From Ascaphus truei (taxonomy: Eukaryota; Chordata; Amphibia; Anura; Ascaphidae), in assembly GCA_036426205.1 (NCBI GenBank), contig WSYH01000086.1:186001-250000 (forward strand): 64,000 nucleotides of DNA, given 5' to 3'. This document shows positions 44,450-55,139 of the stretch, in pieces (position 1 is the stretch's first letter; each line of letters starts with the position of its first letter). Made by a program: the position numbers and the translations under genes. The notes under the pieces were generated by a model. The model did not search any database. It was given only the letters and a program-made list of their open reading frames with translations, and was not told the origin of the DNA.

Positions 44450-45435
44450 ATGTGACAAAATAACCAAAACTGTGAAGTGACAAAATATATGCTGAAATTG
44501 ATATTATTCCGTTATTGTAAAATCTGTGAAATGTGTATTATTCATGTACTGTAACTAATATATTTTCTCCGCTTTCTTCTATGTACAATTTCTGCGATTA
44601 CTCTGCCCGAGTCCTATATGAAGTTATTGTGTTGTTATGTGTAGCCTATATTTTCCCTTCTGCCCCTTCCCACCCCCTTCCTTTGGTTTGGCGGACTATG
44701 GATGTTTACCTAGTCTGATTAATTCCCTTGGCCAATCAGATTATGCTGTATAGGGTATTTAATCAGAGGTTACATAGCGTCACCATGACTCCAGACGAAG
44801 CTACACTGTTTAGTGAAACGCGTACAGTCGCTGCCTCTGATGTCATCAGCTACCGCCCGGAAGCCTACCAGTTGTTTCCCCGCGATACGAACTGTACCTT
44901 TGGCGTGCTCACCGTGTATAGGGTGCAGATCACTGGATGCCGATATCTTGCGCAGTGAAGACTAAGGATACAGAGGATCCCCGTTCCGGTCGTGACATTG
45001 GTGTGTCAGCTGATCCAGGCGACCCCTGCGGTCCGGAACGTGAGGTCCAACAAGGATGAAACTGGAGCTGGTGATATCGCTTGTTTTATGTGCCTATTTT
45101 GATCTATGACACTGTAAGTGTTAATTTTATTGCATGTATAAAGTGTTATTATTGTGTTACGCTATGGAAGCCTCTCTTCTTTCCCTATTACCCTGACTGA
45201 TGAGGTGCCGTGTGTGCTGTTAACATCATATCAGTTATCTAGCTGTGGGGTTGTTCATCTATCATCTATTACTACAGAGTCAAGCATTTGCCACTAATCT
45301 CTGACATGCCTGATTTTATTTGATACCACGCGAGTCTCCATTCACCTGATAATTTCACATCACATCGTTTGATTCAAACATTATTTGCACTATTTTGTGC
45401 TTTTTATTCCTTTACATATCGATACCTGCGCTCCC
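44450..45435 (+). mobile_element. Insertion within Tigger, with hammerhead-like motif
   Basis: Tigger coding stops matching at about 45436 (…GIRETSRKSG) and resumes at about 44450 (ETVAEVTETVVQM on the minus strand). The roughly 985 bp between has no transposase sequence and carries the motif at 44787. The edges are approximate and no clear target duplication was found. Confidence 0.6.
44787..44829 (+). ncRNA. Hammerhead-ribozyme-like motif
   Basis: GACT-C-CAGACGA-AG, a short CTA/TAG stem II, then GAAACGCGTAC and AGTC. Stem I pairs GACT with AGTC. The core differs from CTGANGA by one base (U4 to A). GAAACGCGTA is intact, including the ACGCGT palindrome. Confidence 0.55.
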
Positions 45436-47162
45436 CTGATTTTCGAGAAGTCTCTCTAATGCCTTGGACATCTGAGACAAAATCAGGGCACAATTTACAC
45501 CAAACACCATTTAAATTGGATTGTTGGACCTCATTCCATGCCTCTCCAATGTTTCTTACTGCATGAAGAATGTTGTAACCCTTTCAAAATTCTTTCAAGG
45601 TTGGACCTCTTTCCATATCAGTTGCTCTAATGACCTGGGCAAATGTTCGCCTAAGATAGTAGGCCTTGAATGAAGCAAAAACCCCCTGGTCCATCGGCTG
45701 TATCAATGAGGTGGTGTTGGGGGGCATGAACACCACCATGACGTTTGGATGGTGGTCACCCAGGTACACTGGATGGCCAGGAGTATTGTCCAGGAGCAGC
45801 AATGCTTTAAAATCAATGTTTTGCCTTGTGCAATATAATTGCACAGCTGGGATAAAATGATGTTGGAACCAGTCCTCAAAAAGGCTCCCTGTTACCCATG
45901 CCTTACGGTTGGACTTCCAAATCACTGGAAGTGTGCTCTTTGCATAACCCTTGAATACCTAGGGTTTTCTGCATGATAAACAAGCAAAGGTTTTAGCTTA
46001 ATCACCTGCAGCATTTGAACCAAGCAGAAGAGTCAGACGGTCCTTTGCAACTTTAAACCCAGGCATAGATTTTTCCTCTTTTCCTATGTAGCTTCTACTG
46101 GGCATTTTCTTGCAGTAGAGCCCAGTCTCGTCTGCATTGAATACTTGACAAGCACAATAGTCACCATCCTCTATAATTTTGGCTAATGTAACAGGGAAGG
46201 TTTTAGCTGCCTCCTCATCAGCACAAGCAGCTTCACCGGTCACTTTAATGTTATGCAAGTTTGCCCTTTCTTTAAACCGCATAAACCAGCCCTTACTTGC
46301 AGTGAACGTTTCATCAGTGGACCCTTCTCCATGCTGGTGCTTAATGTCCTCATAAAGACTCAAAGCCTTCGCCTGAATTAAGGCTAAACTAATGGGCACA
46401 TGATGCTGGGATTGATCTTCCAGCCATATGATGAGGAGTTTTTCTACCTCTGCAATATGCCCAACACGTTGCCTTATTGTTGTACCTTGAATAGGAGCTG
46501 AGCCCTTAATCTGTTCCAAGATTCTTGCCTTATCTTTATAATTGTCACAATATTGTGCGAGGTATATCCAAGGCACGTCCAATTTCTGTGTTCGTCTCTC
46601 CATTCTCAGAGCACTTTATAATGTTTTGTTTGGTCTCTAAAGTAATAGATTTTCTATTCCTTTTTGGAGCAACATCACTTTGCTTCTTGCTTTTATCGGG
46701 CATGTTTAAGGGCCTAAAATACACCACGAAACCTTCACAAAGACTGTTCAGAATGATTTCCCTGACCTGCAGCCTTCTGATTGGGCAATTGTTGCAATTT
46801 TGCAAAGCGTCGTAAGAGCGTTGGAAAAGCCGTTCAGGCATCAGAAAAACTGCCATAGGGATACATTGAACAGCGTCGGATAAGCTATTCGTCGTAAAAT
46901 GAAGCGTAGTAAAACGAGGACTGCCTGTATAGTGTCTAGTAAGAGTAAAACATCACTAGTATCTTTTAGATAGGATCTCTGATTTTTAACTAATGGCTGT
47001 AAGAAGCTATATAAATTCAGAGATAGGTTCCATGAACTCCAATGCCCAATATTATTGGCCTTCCAGGCGGTTTCACAACATTCTTGTGCAATTTAGGAAG
47101 GAAATAGAAAACTGGGAATTTTGGATTTTCAATGTTAAGAAATTTAAATTCATTTTCCTTCA

Positions 47163-47250
47163 ATATCCTTGTCCCCAAACCTGCCTTACCCAATAGTCAC
47201 ACACAGCATGCAGTGCTTCCACGGAAGCCAGGGATTCTGGGTCATTACAT
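47163..47250. repeat. Dispersed repeat A, partial copy
   Basis: It contains CCAGGGATTCTGGGTCATTAC and CAGTGCTTCCAC, as at 2600 and 9180. Confidence 0.6.
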
Positions 47251-47252
47251 GT

Positions 47253-47928
47253 GTGACGGGCAAGGGGTACCAGGCTTCATAAATAAAGGTTAAGCCCTCT
47301 GGTTACCCTTGTGTCCCATGGGTCCCTTGCAGCCACCTAGCACTATAAGTATATATACAAGAAAGAGAGCCCCTCTTTCTATTGGCTGGCAGAGAGGGAT
47401 CCCCACGCTCCCATTGGCTGCTCCTTCCCCCTCTGTTCTGGGGATAGCCGAGCGGAGTGTATGTAAGGTGCTGACCGAGAGAGCGAGGGTGCGCAACCAA
47501 TCCGCGAGTCGATGAAGCTAAGACGGGCTTTTCAAAGTTGCTCTGTTCGAAATAACAGCGCGTCCAGCTCATTTTGGAAGCCTGAAAAGTTTGCCTCGTA
47601 GAGACCAAGTCCCGTCTTTTGCGTCCAAGTTCTGAGAATTGAACTAGCGGTCGCGGCTAGGAATTGAAGCCGAAAAGAGGACCAGGAGAACCAGGGGTAT
47701 ATCCCGGCCAGGGTAAGCTCATCCTAGTGTGCGCCCTGCACCTAGGAAAGCCTAGATTTTTACTCTAGACCCCCAGGAAGTGTATCTTTAACTGTTCCAT
47801 GTGTATGTCTTCTTGTTGTACGTGGGATTACCAAAATAAACTCAATTTGTTTTTACGATCTCGTTTTGCCTAATGAATGATCCCGCTAATATATACATGG
47901 TGTAAAAACTACCAGGTCCCCCATGACA
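47253..47928 (+). mobile_element. Solo LTR (TGTGACGGG family)
   Basis: It begins TGTGACGGGCAAGGGG and ends CCCCCATGACA, with AATAAACTC at about 47836. The flanks ACATG and ATATG are a 4-of-5 match for a target duplication. Two ATTGGCTG CCAAT-type boxes lie in the U3-like part. No internal region is attached. Confidence 0.65.
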
Positions 47929-48985
47929 ATATGCATATGGGTACATACGCCTAACTACAGAGCTCTGGTAACTCAGGGCTCACAATGTACTGTTATCAAA
48001 ATCCATAACGGACAGTATGTTCCGAGTTTAACACGAATTCACAAAGCCAATTACATGCAAAGACAACAGTCGTCAGTTGTCTTATTAGCATTGGCTAAAC
48101 GGCATGTTAAACCCTGCCTTGCGTTAACTTGAAATAACATGGCGTTAAACCTGTCTTACCCCAATAGTGGTGTTACTCCCATCCAGACCTTGAATAGGTG
48201 TTTAATAACATTTAAAAAAAGATAAGACAGGAGAGGAAAAGAACACTGTAAATAACGGTATGCTTGTTAAATCTTAATTAACTGTGGTCCGTCACTTACG
48301 CAGACCCTGTAAAAGGCCTATTTCAGGGTCTGGATGTGAGTAACGCCAGGTTTCGCTATGATCGAACTAATGCGTCGCTAAATCCCTGCGTTAACTATAA
48401 CTGAGCTCTGTGGGCATGCGTTGTTAGTGGGAACGCCTCTTCTGCATATCATTAGCACTCACGTCCGTTACAGTTAAAGCAATGCCCTGTCTTAACAAAA
48501 ACAGCACTTAACTCTGTGTTATTGAGCTTTGAAGATTCCCATTAGCCCTTAACAATGCGTTACCTTAAGTTATTACATTGTTAAGTCAATAAAGGAGCTC
48601 CGAAGGTCTGGGCGCCAGTACTCAACCTGAAATTATTACTGAGTGCAATTGGGGGTAAAACCTATGATCAAAGCTCAATTATTATTCCCGGCTCACTTAC
48701 AGGATGTAAGTGTGCTCTTATTATAAGTTGTAGCTCCCGTATCTGGTTCCCTGTGTGGGCTGTCACGAGGGTCCTGTCAAGTCTCGTATACAGTATACAG
48801 TAGCAACTGCAGAAAGAAATGAAGACAGTCGGACACACTGTTGTACCACTTCAAAAACAACGTTTCAGGAGGAAGTCCGCTCTTTGTTATAAAACCTATG
48901 ATATAATTAAGTAAATGTATTCACCCATCAGCTGTACCACAAAGATAAACATGCAGATAGACAGCTTCAAGCAGGAGCGAGGTGT
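47929..48985. other. No feature recognised
   Basis: Non-coding sequence with several GCGTTAACTT-type motifs near 48110-48560. The class is unknown. Confidence 0.4.
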
Positions 48986-48989
48986 CTGC

Positions 48990-49330
48990 AGGACTACAGC
49001 CTCAACGCAACACTTTTCAACATCAATGATCTCATATTGAATGAGTCAGAGGTTGAATGCCTGCTGTATGCAGATGACCTGCTCATGTTATCTCCCACCG
49101 CAGAGGATATGCAGGTGCACTGAAAACTACTGCGAGTCCTGGGTCCTACAGAAGAACCTAAGCCTACTGTGAGTCCTGGGTCCTACAGAAGAACCTAAAC
49201 ACACTGCAAGTCCTGGGTCCTACAGAAGAACCTAAACCTCCTGCAAACACTGAGTCTTGGACCCTAAAGGTGTACCTTGAAAGACCACAATCATCATCGT
49301 ACAGAAAATAATAAAGTACCAAAACAAAGT
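48990..49330 (+). mobile_element. LINE RT fragment with a triplicated segment
   Basis: The frame reads SEVECLLYADDLLMLSPTAE (RT motif C, YADD). Downstream the 37-40-bp segment GAGTCCTGGGTCCTACAGAA + GAACCTAA occurs three times (49130-49235). KVNFYGQCIL at about 49335 is the usual continuation. Confidence 0.7.
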
Positions 49331-49891
49331 CAACTTTTATGGCCAGTGCATCTTAACGGGGTCACGGCCAGTGCATCTGAGATGTCACCAAGACACCTGG
49401 TTCTGTCCCCACATTACCCAACTTGTATGTCCTTTCATGTCTATTAACTCTTTCTGTGAATTTAGCAACACACGAACAAAATGTCATGTTGATAAAGCAT
49501 CCCTAAACACAGAGAGAGACAAGAGAGAGGAGAACATCCGTTTGTCTGAGATGTTACGTAAGAGACATGAGGATGGTCTGGGAGTTGATGCTTCCTGGTT
49601 GAGGTCGCATCTTGTGACCTGTGCTCTAGCACCGACATGTGACACTTCAGGAGTTGGGGTACCCTGTGTGGTGTAAGAGAATAGGGGACCAGCTGCCTTC
49701 ATAATCTCTGACTCTTTCCCCTTTCTTCCTGTACTTCTGTTACGTTCCCTCTTTCTGTAACTTCCCATCTTTTTCACCTTCATTCTTAGGCTTGTTTCAT
49801 AGTTGGTGTGTGCGAATGCTCGTGCACGTGACGCACACTTTTCTGTGTACGGGTCCTTGCTGTGAGCGACAGGCTATGACGCGCACGTGTG

Positions 49892-49893
49892 CG

Positions 49894-49928
<35 letters not shown>

Positions 49929-50051
49929 ATGTGTGTGTATAGATTATTTGAAAATTAATAATTTATTATATATTATATAATATTTTAAAAATTAAAAAAA
50001 AAAACACAGACGTGAGAATGAATAATTTATTAACATGTGCAACTTTGATAA

Positions 50052-50108
<57 letters not shown>
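49892..50108. repeat. TA/TG and CA microsatellites
   Basis: (TA)n-(TG)n at 49896-49940 and (CA)n at 50058-50108, the latter about 50 bp. Confidence 0.95.
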
Positions 50109-50109
<1 letters not shown>

Positions 50110-50610
50110 CACCCCACACATTGCAGCCTCACTCTGAGCGGCAGCAGCGCGAAAACATACTTTTCTGAGTGTTTCCCCCAAGCCGCCCACTATATTACGG
50201 GCCTTACATGCGCTCTCTTTCCAACTTTTTTGTCTTTTTCTATTTTTGCTTGTTTCTTTCTTGTTTTCGTTTCTCATCATTCCTGTTTCCAGTACTCTCT
50301 TTTGTTAATTTCTCTATTTTATTCGCTCCCTCTCGTTACATTATTTTCTCTCTCCCTCTCTATCTTCCTCCTTTTCTCTCTCCACCTTTCGCTCACTCTA
50401 TCTTTACCAGCACTTCAATGATAGAATAGGTTAATAGAACTGGGGCTGTATGATGACAGGTTTAGGGACACCCAGTGACCCCTCTATCACCCTCCTGTCC
50501 CCAAGAGATGATATAATGAGGTAATAAACTAAATATGTAACAACCATACAATAAATCAGCGCTGTAATATTGATCAGAACGCTCTTTCCAGCTACAACCA
50601 GGGTCTATGG

Positions 50611-50795
50611 CAGTGTTTCCCAACTCCAGTCCTAGGGGAACCCCAACAGGTCAGGCCTTAAGGATATCCCTGCTCCAGCACAGGTGGGTCAATCAGCGGC
50701 TCAGTGATTTTGACTGAGCCACCTGTGCCGGAGCAGGGATATCCTTAATACCTGACCTGTTGGGGCTCTCCGAGGACTGGAGTTGGGAAACACTG
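50611..50795. mobile_element. 185-bp hAT MITE with perfect 8-bp target duplication
   Basis: GTCTATGG is present on both sides (50603-50610, 50796-50803). The ends are CAGTGTTTCCCAACTCCAGT and the reverse complement of the same, and the inverted repeats extend through AACAGGTCAGG and GGATATCC, so the element is nearly one hairpin. The inner sequence (CTGAGCCACCTGTG) resembles the MITE at 38300. Confidence 0.95.
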
Positions 50796-50803
50796 GTCTA
50801 TGG

Positions 50804-52440
50804 TATTATCATTACAAGCGCCTTACCCATACAACTTGCACATGCCGAGCACTCTGATTGGCTCAGGATGTCATCATGAATACACACTATCCCTGCTCTA
50901 CTAAATATTGCATTTAATGTTTCATGTCAAACCTGCACCTTGGCTCAGATCTACTAAACTTGAGTTAATATCACACACAATAAAACGTGTAATAAAAAAA
51001 AGGAATGCGCATTTTTTGGGGCGACAAATATCATGTTATTCACAAATATTTCTAACTTCATAAAACCAGCGCGATTAGAAAAATAATTATCATATAAATT
51101 GACGTTGCACATCACAAAAGATAATGCAGTACATTTACCGCTTGAGATAAAATTGAGTTTAAAAAAAACACATGAGGGGTAAGGAATAAGATTTTTTACA
51201 AAACACTACGGCATCAAATAATTTAACATCGTTAATGCCTGAGCCTACCAATGTATTGCAAATGTAATGCTTTCAAGCACCAAATGGGGTTAATAAAACT
51301 CTGGACCTACATGGGATTGACCCTTTAACCCATTAAACATGTCACTGTCTTTAGGTCACTTTGGTGCTACATGGGACTAACCCTTTCTTTAAGCTACTTT
51401 AGTCCTATATGGTACTGACCCTTTAGAGAATTAAACAGACATGCATAGTGGTAGAGATGGTGTTTTATGGTTGAGTGCTTTAAACTGTTTGCAGCTCAGA
51501 TAGAGGTTGCTAGGTGCCACTGCCAGGCATGGGGTGGGGGCCCTTAAAGGATTCTTGGAATTCCCGAAGGGTAATCATCTCACAGAAGAGTTTTATCTGC
51601 AATCCCGTAACTTCCTCTGGCATCATCGAGGACAGGGAACAGGTTGCGTCATATGTATCTGACCGATAAAACATAATAATGACCTCATGGCCATAAATTA
51701 ATCGACCACCCTACAGAAAAATCCCGTGGGAACATAGTGCCTCCAACCCTGGAAGAGACTTGTGTGTCATAGGGAGGAGCTGATTGTTATCACAAGCGGA
51801 GATCCTTTGTCCCGCCCAGTCAATCTGTTTCCTACAAACGATGAAACCATCGACCATATTAGATTTTATCCCATCATTTATAACTCAGTAGTGTCATTAT
51901 CTATGCCATATAAAAAGCACCTAACGTCATACAGTCTAACAAATTTCCTAATATTAAATATTCCAACTGTAGTACATTGCTGATTATTATCTCCTACTGT
52001 CTGACACCAAAAGGTTTCCTGTCTAGTACATTCAGCACAGTATAAGGATCCCTTCATTCTATATAATCTGGTCACTCTCCTACTCACTGTAAAATGTCCG
52101 ACCCTATTACATTTTATCCCATCATTTACAATCCTGTAGAGATAGATATAAAACTGCGCAATAGAAACTGTGACTAACAAATAAATATTAATAAAATGTA
52201 AAAAGTGTCAAAATATAAGGTCACAACTACAAAAAAGAATACATGACCTTAGTAACGGAAATATAAACGGAGTTGGCTGCTAATCAGATGGGATGTCTCA
52301 GCATCACAGGAACTAAAACAGAAGAAGAGAGCACAACTCAGAAGTAATATAATATTCAGGGAAGAAGGTAGAGGTCAGTGTCCTGGACGTGCGGTACGTA
52401 CCTCCACCTTTTTCACTAAATATTACATTACTTACTACAC
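50804..52440. other. Unassigned intergenic stretch
   Basis: AT-rich, with single and tandem copies of the CATGGGACTGACCCTTTAA motif at 51300-51435 and no recognised gene. Two stretches share GACACCAAAAGG / ATTTTATCCCATCATTTA (51867 and 52110), a local direct repeat. Confidence 0.45.
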
Positions 52441-52509
52441 TATGAGTTGTGCGCTTTTCTTGTTTTTTTTTCTGTTATAATCCTGTAGAATTTCTTTCTA
52501 ATAACCTCT

Positions 52510-52825
52510 CGGTCCTATACACTTTCAGCCCCGGATAATGAACATGCTGCAGTGTATAACGGTGCCGAGTATCTCTATACACTTCCACCCTCTGATAATT
52601 AAAATTATGTCTTGTATAATGATGCTTAGTATCTCTATACAATTCCAGCTCCAGATCATTTACATGCTGTATAATGGTGCCGAGTATCTCTACTGTATAC
52701 ACTTCCTCCCACTGATAATGAACATGCTGCACTGTATATTGATGCTGAGAATCTCTATACACTTCCAGTCCCTGCTAATGAACATGCTGCACTGTATAAT
52801 GATGCTGAGTATCTCTTTCCGCTAG
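52510..52825. repeat. 60-bp minisatellite, inverted relative to the PLAT intron copy
   Basis: About five units with GAGTATCTCTATACACTTCC, GATAATGAACATGCTGCA and CTGTATAATGATGCT form the reverse complement of the 14914-15407 array. It ends about 35 bp before the IKBKB promoter region. Confidence 0.93.
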
Positions 52826-52859
52826 AGCGCTCATACTGCATAACTAGAGGCCTCTCTTC

Positions 52860-53039
52860 AGACTGCAAAAACTTCAGGCCGCACTGTCCTTTTAAGGATC
52901 GCCACGCCCCCTCAATGACGTCACTCCGGGAAATGAATGAGGAAGTGCTGCACAACACACATCAGACACACAACATAACAACACACAGTCAGAGAATAGC
53001 GCACTGAGGCACACACAGCCACCCTTCTGGCTCCTGCAC
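52860..53039 (+). promoter_or_regulatory. IKBKB: IKBKB promoter and 5' UTR
   Basis: GCCACGCCCCCT (GC box, 52901-52912) is followed by a perfect CRE, TGACGTCA (52916-52923), then CCGGGAAATGA and GAGGAAGTG (ETS-like). There is no TATA box. It lies 100-180 bp upstream of the first coding exon. The transcription start is not defined. Confidence 0.65.
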
Positions 53040-53051
53040 ATGACACACCAG
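53040..53051 (+). CDS. IKBKB: IKBKB first coding exon (short, upstream ATG)
   Basis: ATGACACACCAG (MTHQ) sits directly against donor GTAAGG. It is in phase 0 with the next exon, so ribosomes starting here would read straight into the kinase domain. I choose this start because the position of the usual IKK-beta initiator in exon 2 is ACG. It rests on frame agreement and on the absence of another in-frame ATG. Confidence 0.6.
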
Positions 53052-53167
53052 GTAAGGACTAGAAGTGTATATGTGTTGTGCCACACTGTGCCGCCCTCTC
53101 AGACCCCCCCCCCCCCCCCAGGGCAGGCTCTGTTGTGTTGTTGTGTGACACTTTGTTATCACTGCAG

Positions 53168-53293
53168 GATGTCCCCCCCAGCAGGACGAGCTGGCCTCCC
53201 CCCCCTACACACACACAGAGCTGCGGGTCCTGGGAAATGAAGGAGCGTTTGGGGACAGGAGGTTTCGGGTATGTCCTGCGCTGGCAGAACAAG
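53168..53293 (+). CDS. IKBKB: IKK-beta (inhibitor of NF-kB kinase beta), N-terminal kinase exon
   Basis: A 126-bp exon (42 codons, phase 0-0) lies between acceptor TATCACTGCAG and donor GTGAGAG. After a Pro-rich lead it reads [18 protein letters not shown], then YVLRWQNK. Human IKK-beta has [25 protein letters not shown] here. It contains the glycine-rich ATP loop (GTGGFG) of the kinase that phosphorylates I-kappa-B. The human protein starts MSW; here the same place reads TSW (ACG at 53186-53188). The next expected exon (ETGEQIAIKQC in human) was not found in the following 10 kb. An out-of-frame ATG lies at 53169. Confidence 0.9.
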
Positions 53294-53299
53294 GTGAGA

Positions 53300-53720
53300 G
53301 ACCTTATTCCTGTACCACACTGTGGTGTCTGTGTCACTCTGTCCTTTTCTCTCACACTCTCCTTTTCTCTCACACTCTCCTTTTCTCTGCAGAAGAGGAC
53401 CAAAGATGCAAAGTTCTGTGGGGAAGATCATGTGACCAGGCACTAGATACAATTGGTGCACTGCTACAGAGAGGGCAGGGCTCAAAAAGGGGTGTGCCAG
53501 AGCCTGTTTCAGAAGAGGAAGGGGATGTGACTTTGGAAACGGTTGCTATAGAAACAAAAAATGCTTGTTACATTTTAATACATTAAATATGTAATTCAGA
53601 GTTGTTTTAAAAAAATGCTACCAGTATTTTTTCATAGCACAGAACTGATTTATTTGAAAAAAAAAAAAAACACATGTAGGATATTGTTTGGTCTACAGCT
53701 TTAATATGTAATCCTTATTC
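53300..53720. other. IKBKB intron sequence with a possible terminal exon
   Basis: After three repeats of CTCACACTCTCCTTTTCTCT, CTCTGCAG precedes AAGAGGACC. If used, it would add about 18 codons ([17 protein letters not shown]) and a stop at 53445, giving a very short product. No kinase homology. Confidence 0.3.
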
Positions 53721-53734
53721 ATTTCTTGCTAACA

Positions 53735-54340
53735 CAAACACACAGCAATAATGACACACAAGCCCCTATAAACACACTTGTACACACATACACTTATATA
53801 CACGTACACCTATATATACACACATACAGTATACACCTATATACACACACATACACTTCTACACACTTCTACAAACATACACTTATACAAACGTATACAC
53901 ACACTTGTACACACATACACGTGTACACACATACACACACAGACATTCACTTGTACACCTATACACACACACACATATCCTTCAACACACACATACACTT
54001 CATACACATATACAGTACACTTGAACACTTATAAACATGTACACTTTTATACACACATTTACACTTATACACCTATATACATACAGTTTTACACACATGC
54101 ACTTACACACACCTATATACACATACACACACACACACACACTTATATACAGTTATACACACAGACACGCAAACACTTATATACACTTAAACACACAAAC
54201 GTATATACAGTTATGCACACACACATATACAGTGAAACACACTCATACAGATTCACATAATCTCAGTTATATACACATACACTTTACACTTATATACAAA
54301 CACATACACACACATACTCACTTACACACTTAAAACACAA
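53735..54340. repeat. CA-rich irregular minisatellite
   Basis: Units such as TACACTTATATACACACA and ACACACATACACTTAT. The open frames are artefacts. Confidence 0.93.
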
Positions 54341-54479
54341 ACTTTATTCCCACACCAGATGTATAGGGACAGATGTATAGGGACAGATGTATAGTCCTAG
54401 TGGTAATTGGTGGCATATGGTCCTAACCGTACCCAGCCATCCGATCCCGGAGAGGGAGGGGGAGCAGTACGACACAGTG

Positions 54480-55030
54480 ACAGGGGGAAGGGTATAATGG
54501 TTACACATTACATTAATTATTGGGGGTAGGGTATAATGGTTACACAGTACATGAATAACAGGGGGTAGGGTATAATGGTTACACAGTACATGAATAACGG
54601 GGTAGGGTATAATGGTTACACAGTATATGAATAACGGGGTAGGGTATAATGGTTACACAGTACATGAATAACAGGGGGTAGGGTATAATGGTTACACAGT
54701 ACATGAATAACAGGGGGTAGGGTATAATGGTTACACAGTACATGAATATCAGGGGGTAGGGTATAATGGTTACACAGTACATGAATATCAGGGGGTGGGG
54801 TATAATGGTTACACAGTACATGAATAACGGGGTAGGGTATAATGGTTACACAGTACATGAATAACAGGGGGAAGGGTATAATGGTTACACAGTACATGTA
54901 TAACAGGGGGTATGGTATAATGGTTAAACAGTACATGAATAACAGGAGGTAATGTATAATGATTACACGGTACATGAATAACGGGGTAGGGTATAATGAT
55001 TACACAGTACATGAATAACGGGGTAGGGTC
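54480..55030. repeat. About 40-bp tandem repeat with TATAATGG
   Basis: About 13 near-identical units of GGTAGGGTATAATGGTTACA + CAGTACATGAATAACAGGG, the most homogeneous array in the window. It is followed by a C/T-rich block to 55125. Confidence 0.96.
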
Positions 55031-55139
55031 CCCCCCCTCTAACTCCGGTTCCCCCCTCTCACTCCGTTTCCCTCCCTCTCACTCCATTTCCCTCCCCCCC
55101 TTCCACTTCTCTCCGCTCCCCCTCCGCTAAATTCCATGT

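Larger units (their letters stand above)
43668..46927 (-). mobile_element. Tigger (pogo/Tc1-mariner) DNA transposon
   Basis: The ends are CAGGCGGTCCTC (left) and, on the minus strand, CAGGCAGTCCTCGTTTTAC (right), with TA on both sides. The minus strand encodes a decayed Tigger transposase: an N-terminal helix-turn-helix (KRKSITLETKQNII-like, from about 46800), a CENP-B-type domain with GWFMRFKERANLHNIKVTGE, then the catalytic FNADETGLYCK, LLLLDNTPGHP and IQPMDQGVFASFKAYY (the three DDE/D acids). The C-terminus is at 44227-43955. It is broken by frameshifts near 46580 and 45960 and by an insertion of about 1 kb. It is inserted inside the Penelope-like RT. Confidence 0.92.
42190..47160 (-). mobile_element. 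Penelope-like element (RT + GIY-YIG endonuclease), split by Tigger
   Basis: On the minus strand from right to left: LPKLHKNVVKPPGRPI and the start of RT (about 47110-46930), the inserted Tigger, then the RT core at 43660-43219 (DDNSLYTAIKH, CGTAMGTRFAPSYTNLFM, the catalytic WRRFIDDVIFIW). Next come about 0.7 kb with frame breaks and a GIY-YIG-type region at about 42590-42190 (CPCGLQYVGETIRPL ... GLKYHGIEIVQQYW ... SFWIHQLDSLIPSGLN). The C-terminus stops near 42265. PLE RT is related to telomerase. The endonuclease type, RT+EN order and GTAMGT motif identify the family. Several stops and frameshifts are present. Confidence 0.88.

Noticed and set aside
53726..54333. Thr/His/Tyr-rich frames after IKBKB exon 2
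   Set aside because: They are translations of CA-rich repeats; no kinase motif.
54579..55012. Repetitive minus-strand frames with a YCVTIIPYPLLF-type unit
   Set aside because: The 40-bp array happens to lack stops on the minus strand. The periodic protein is a by-product; no start context or homology supports a gene.
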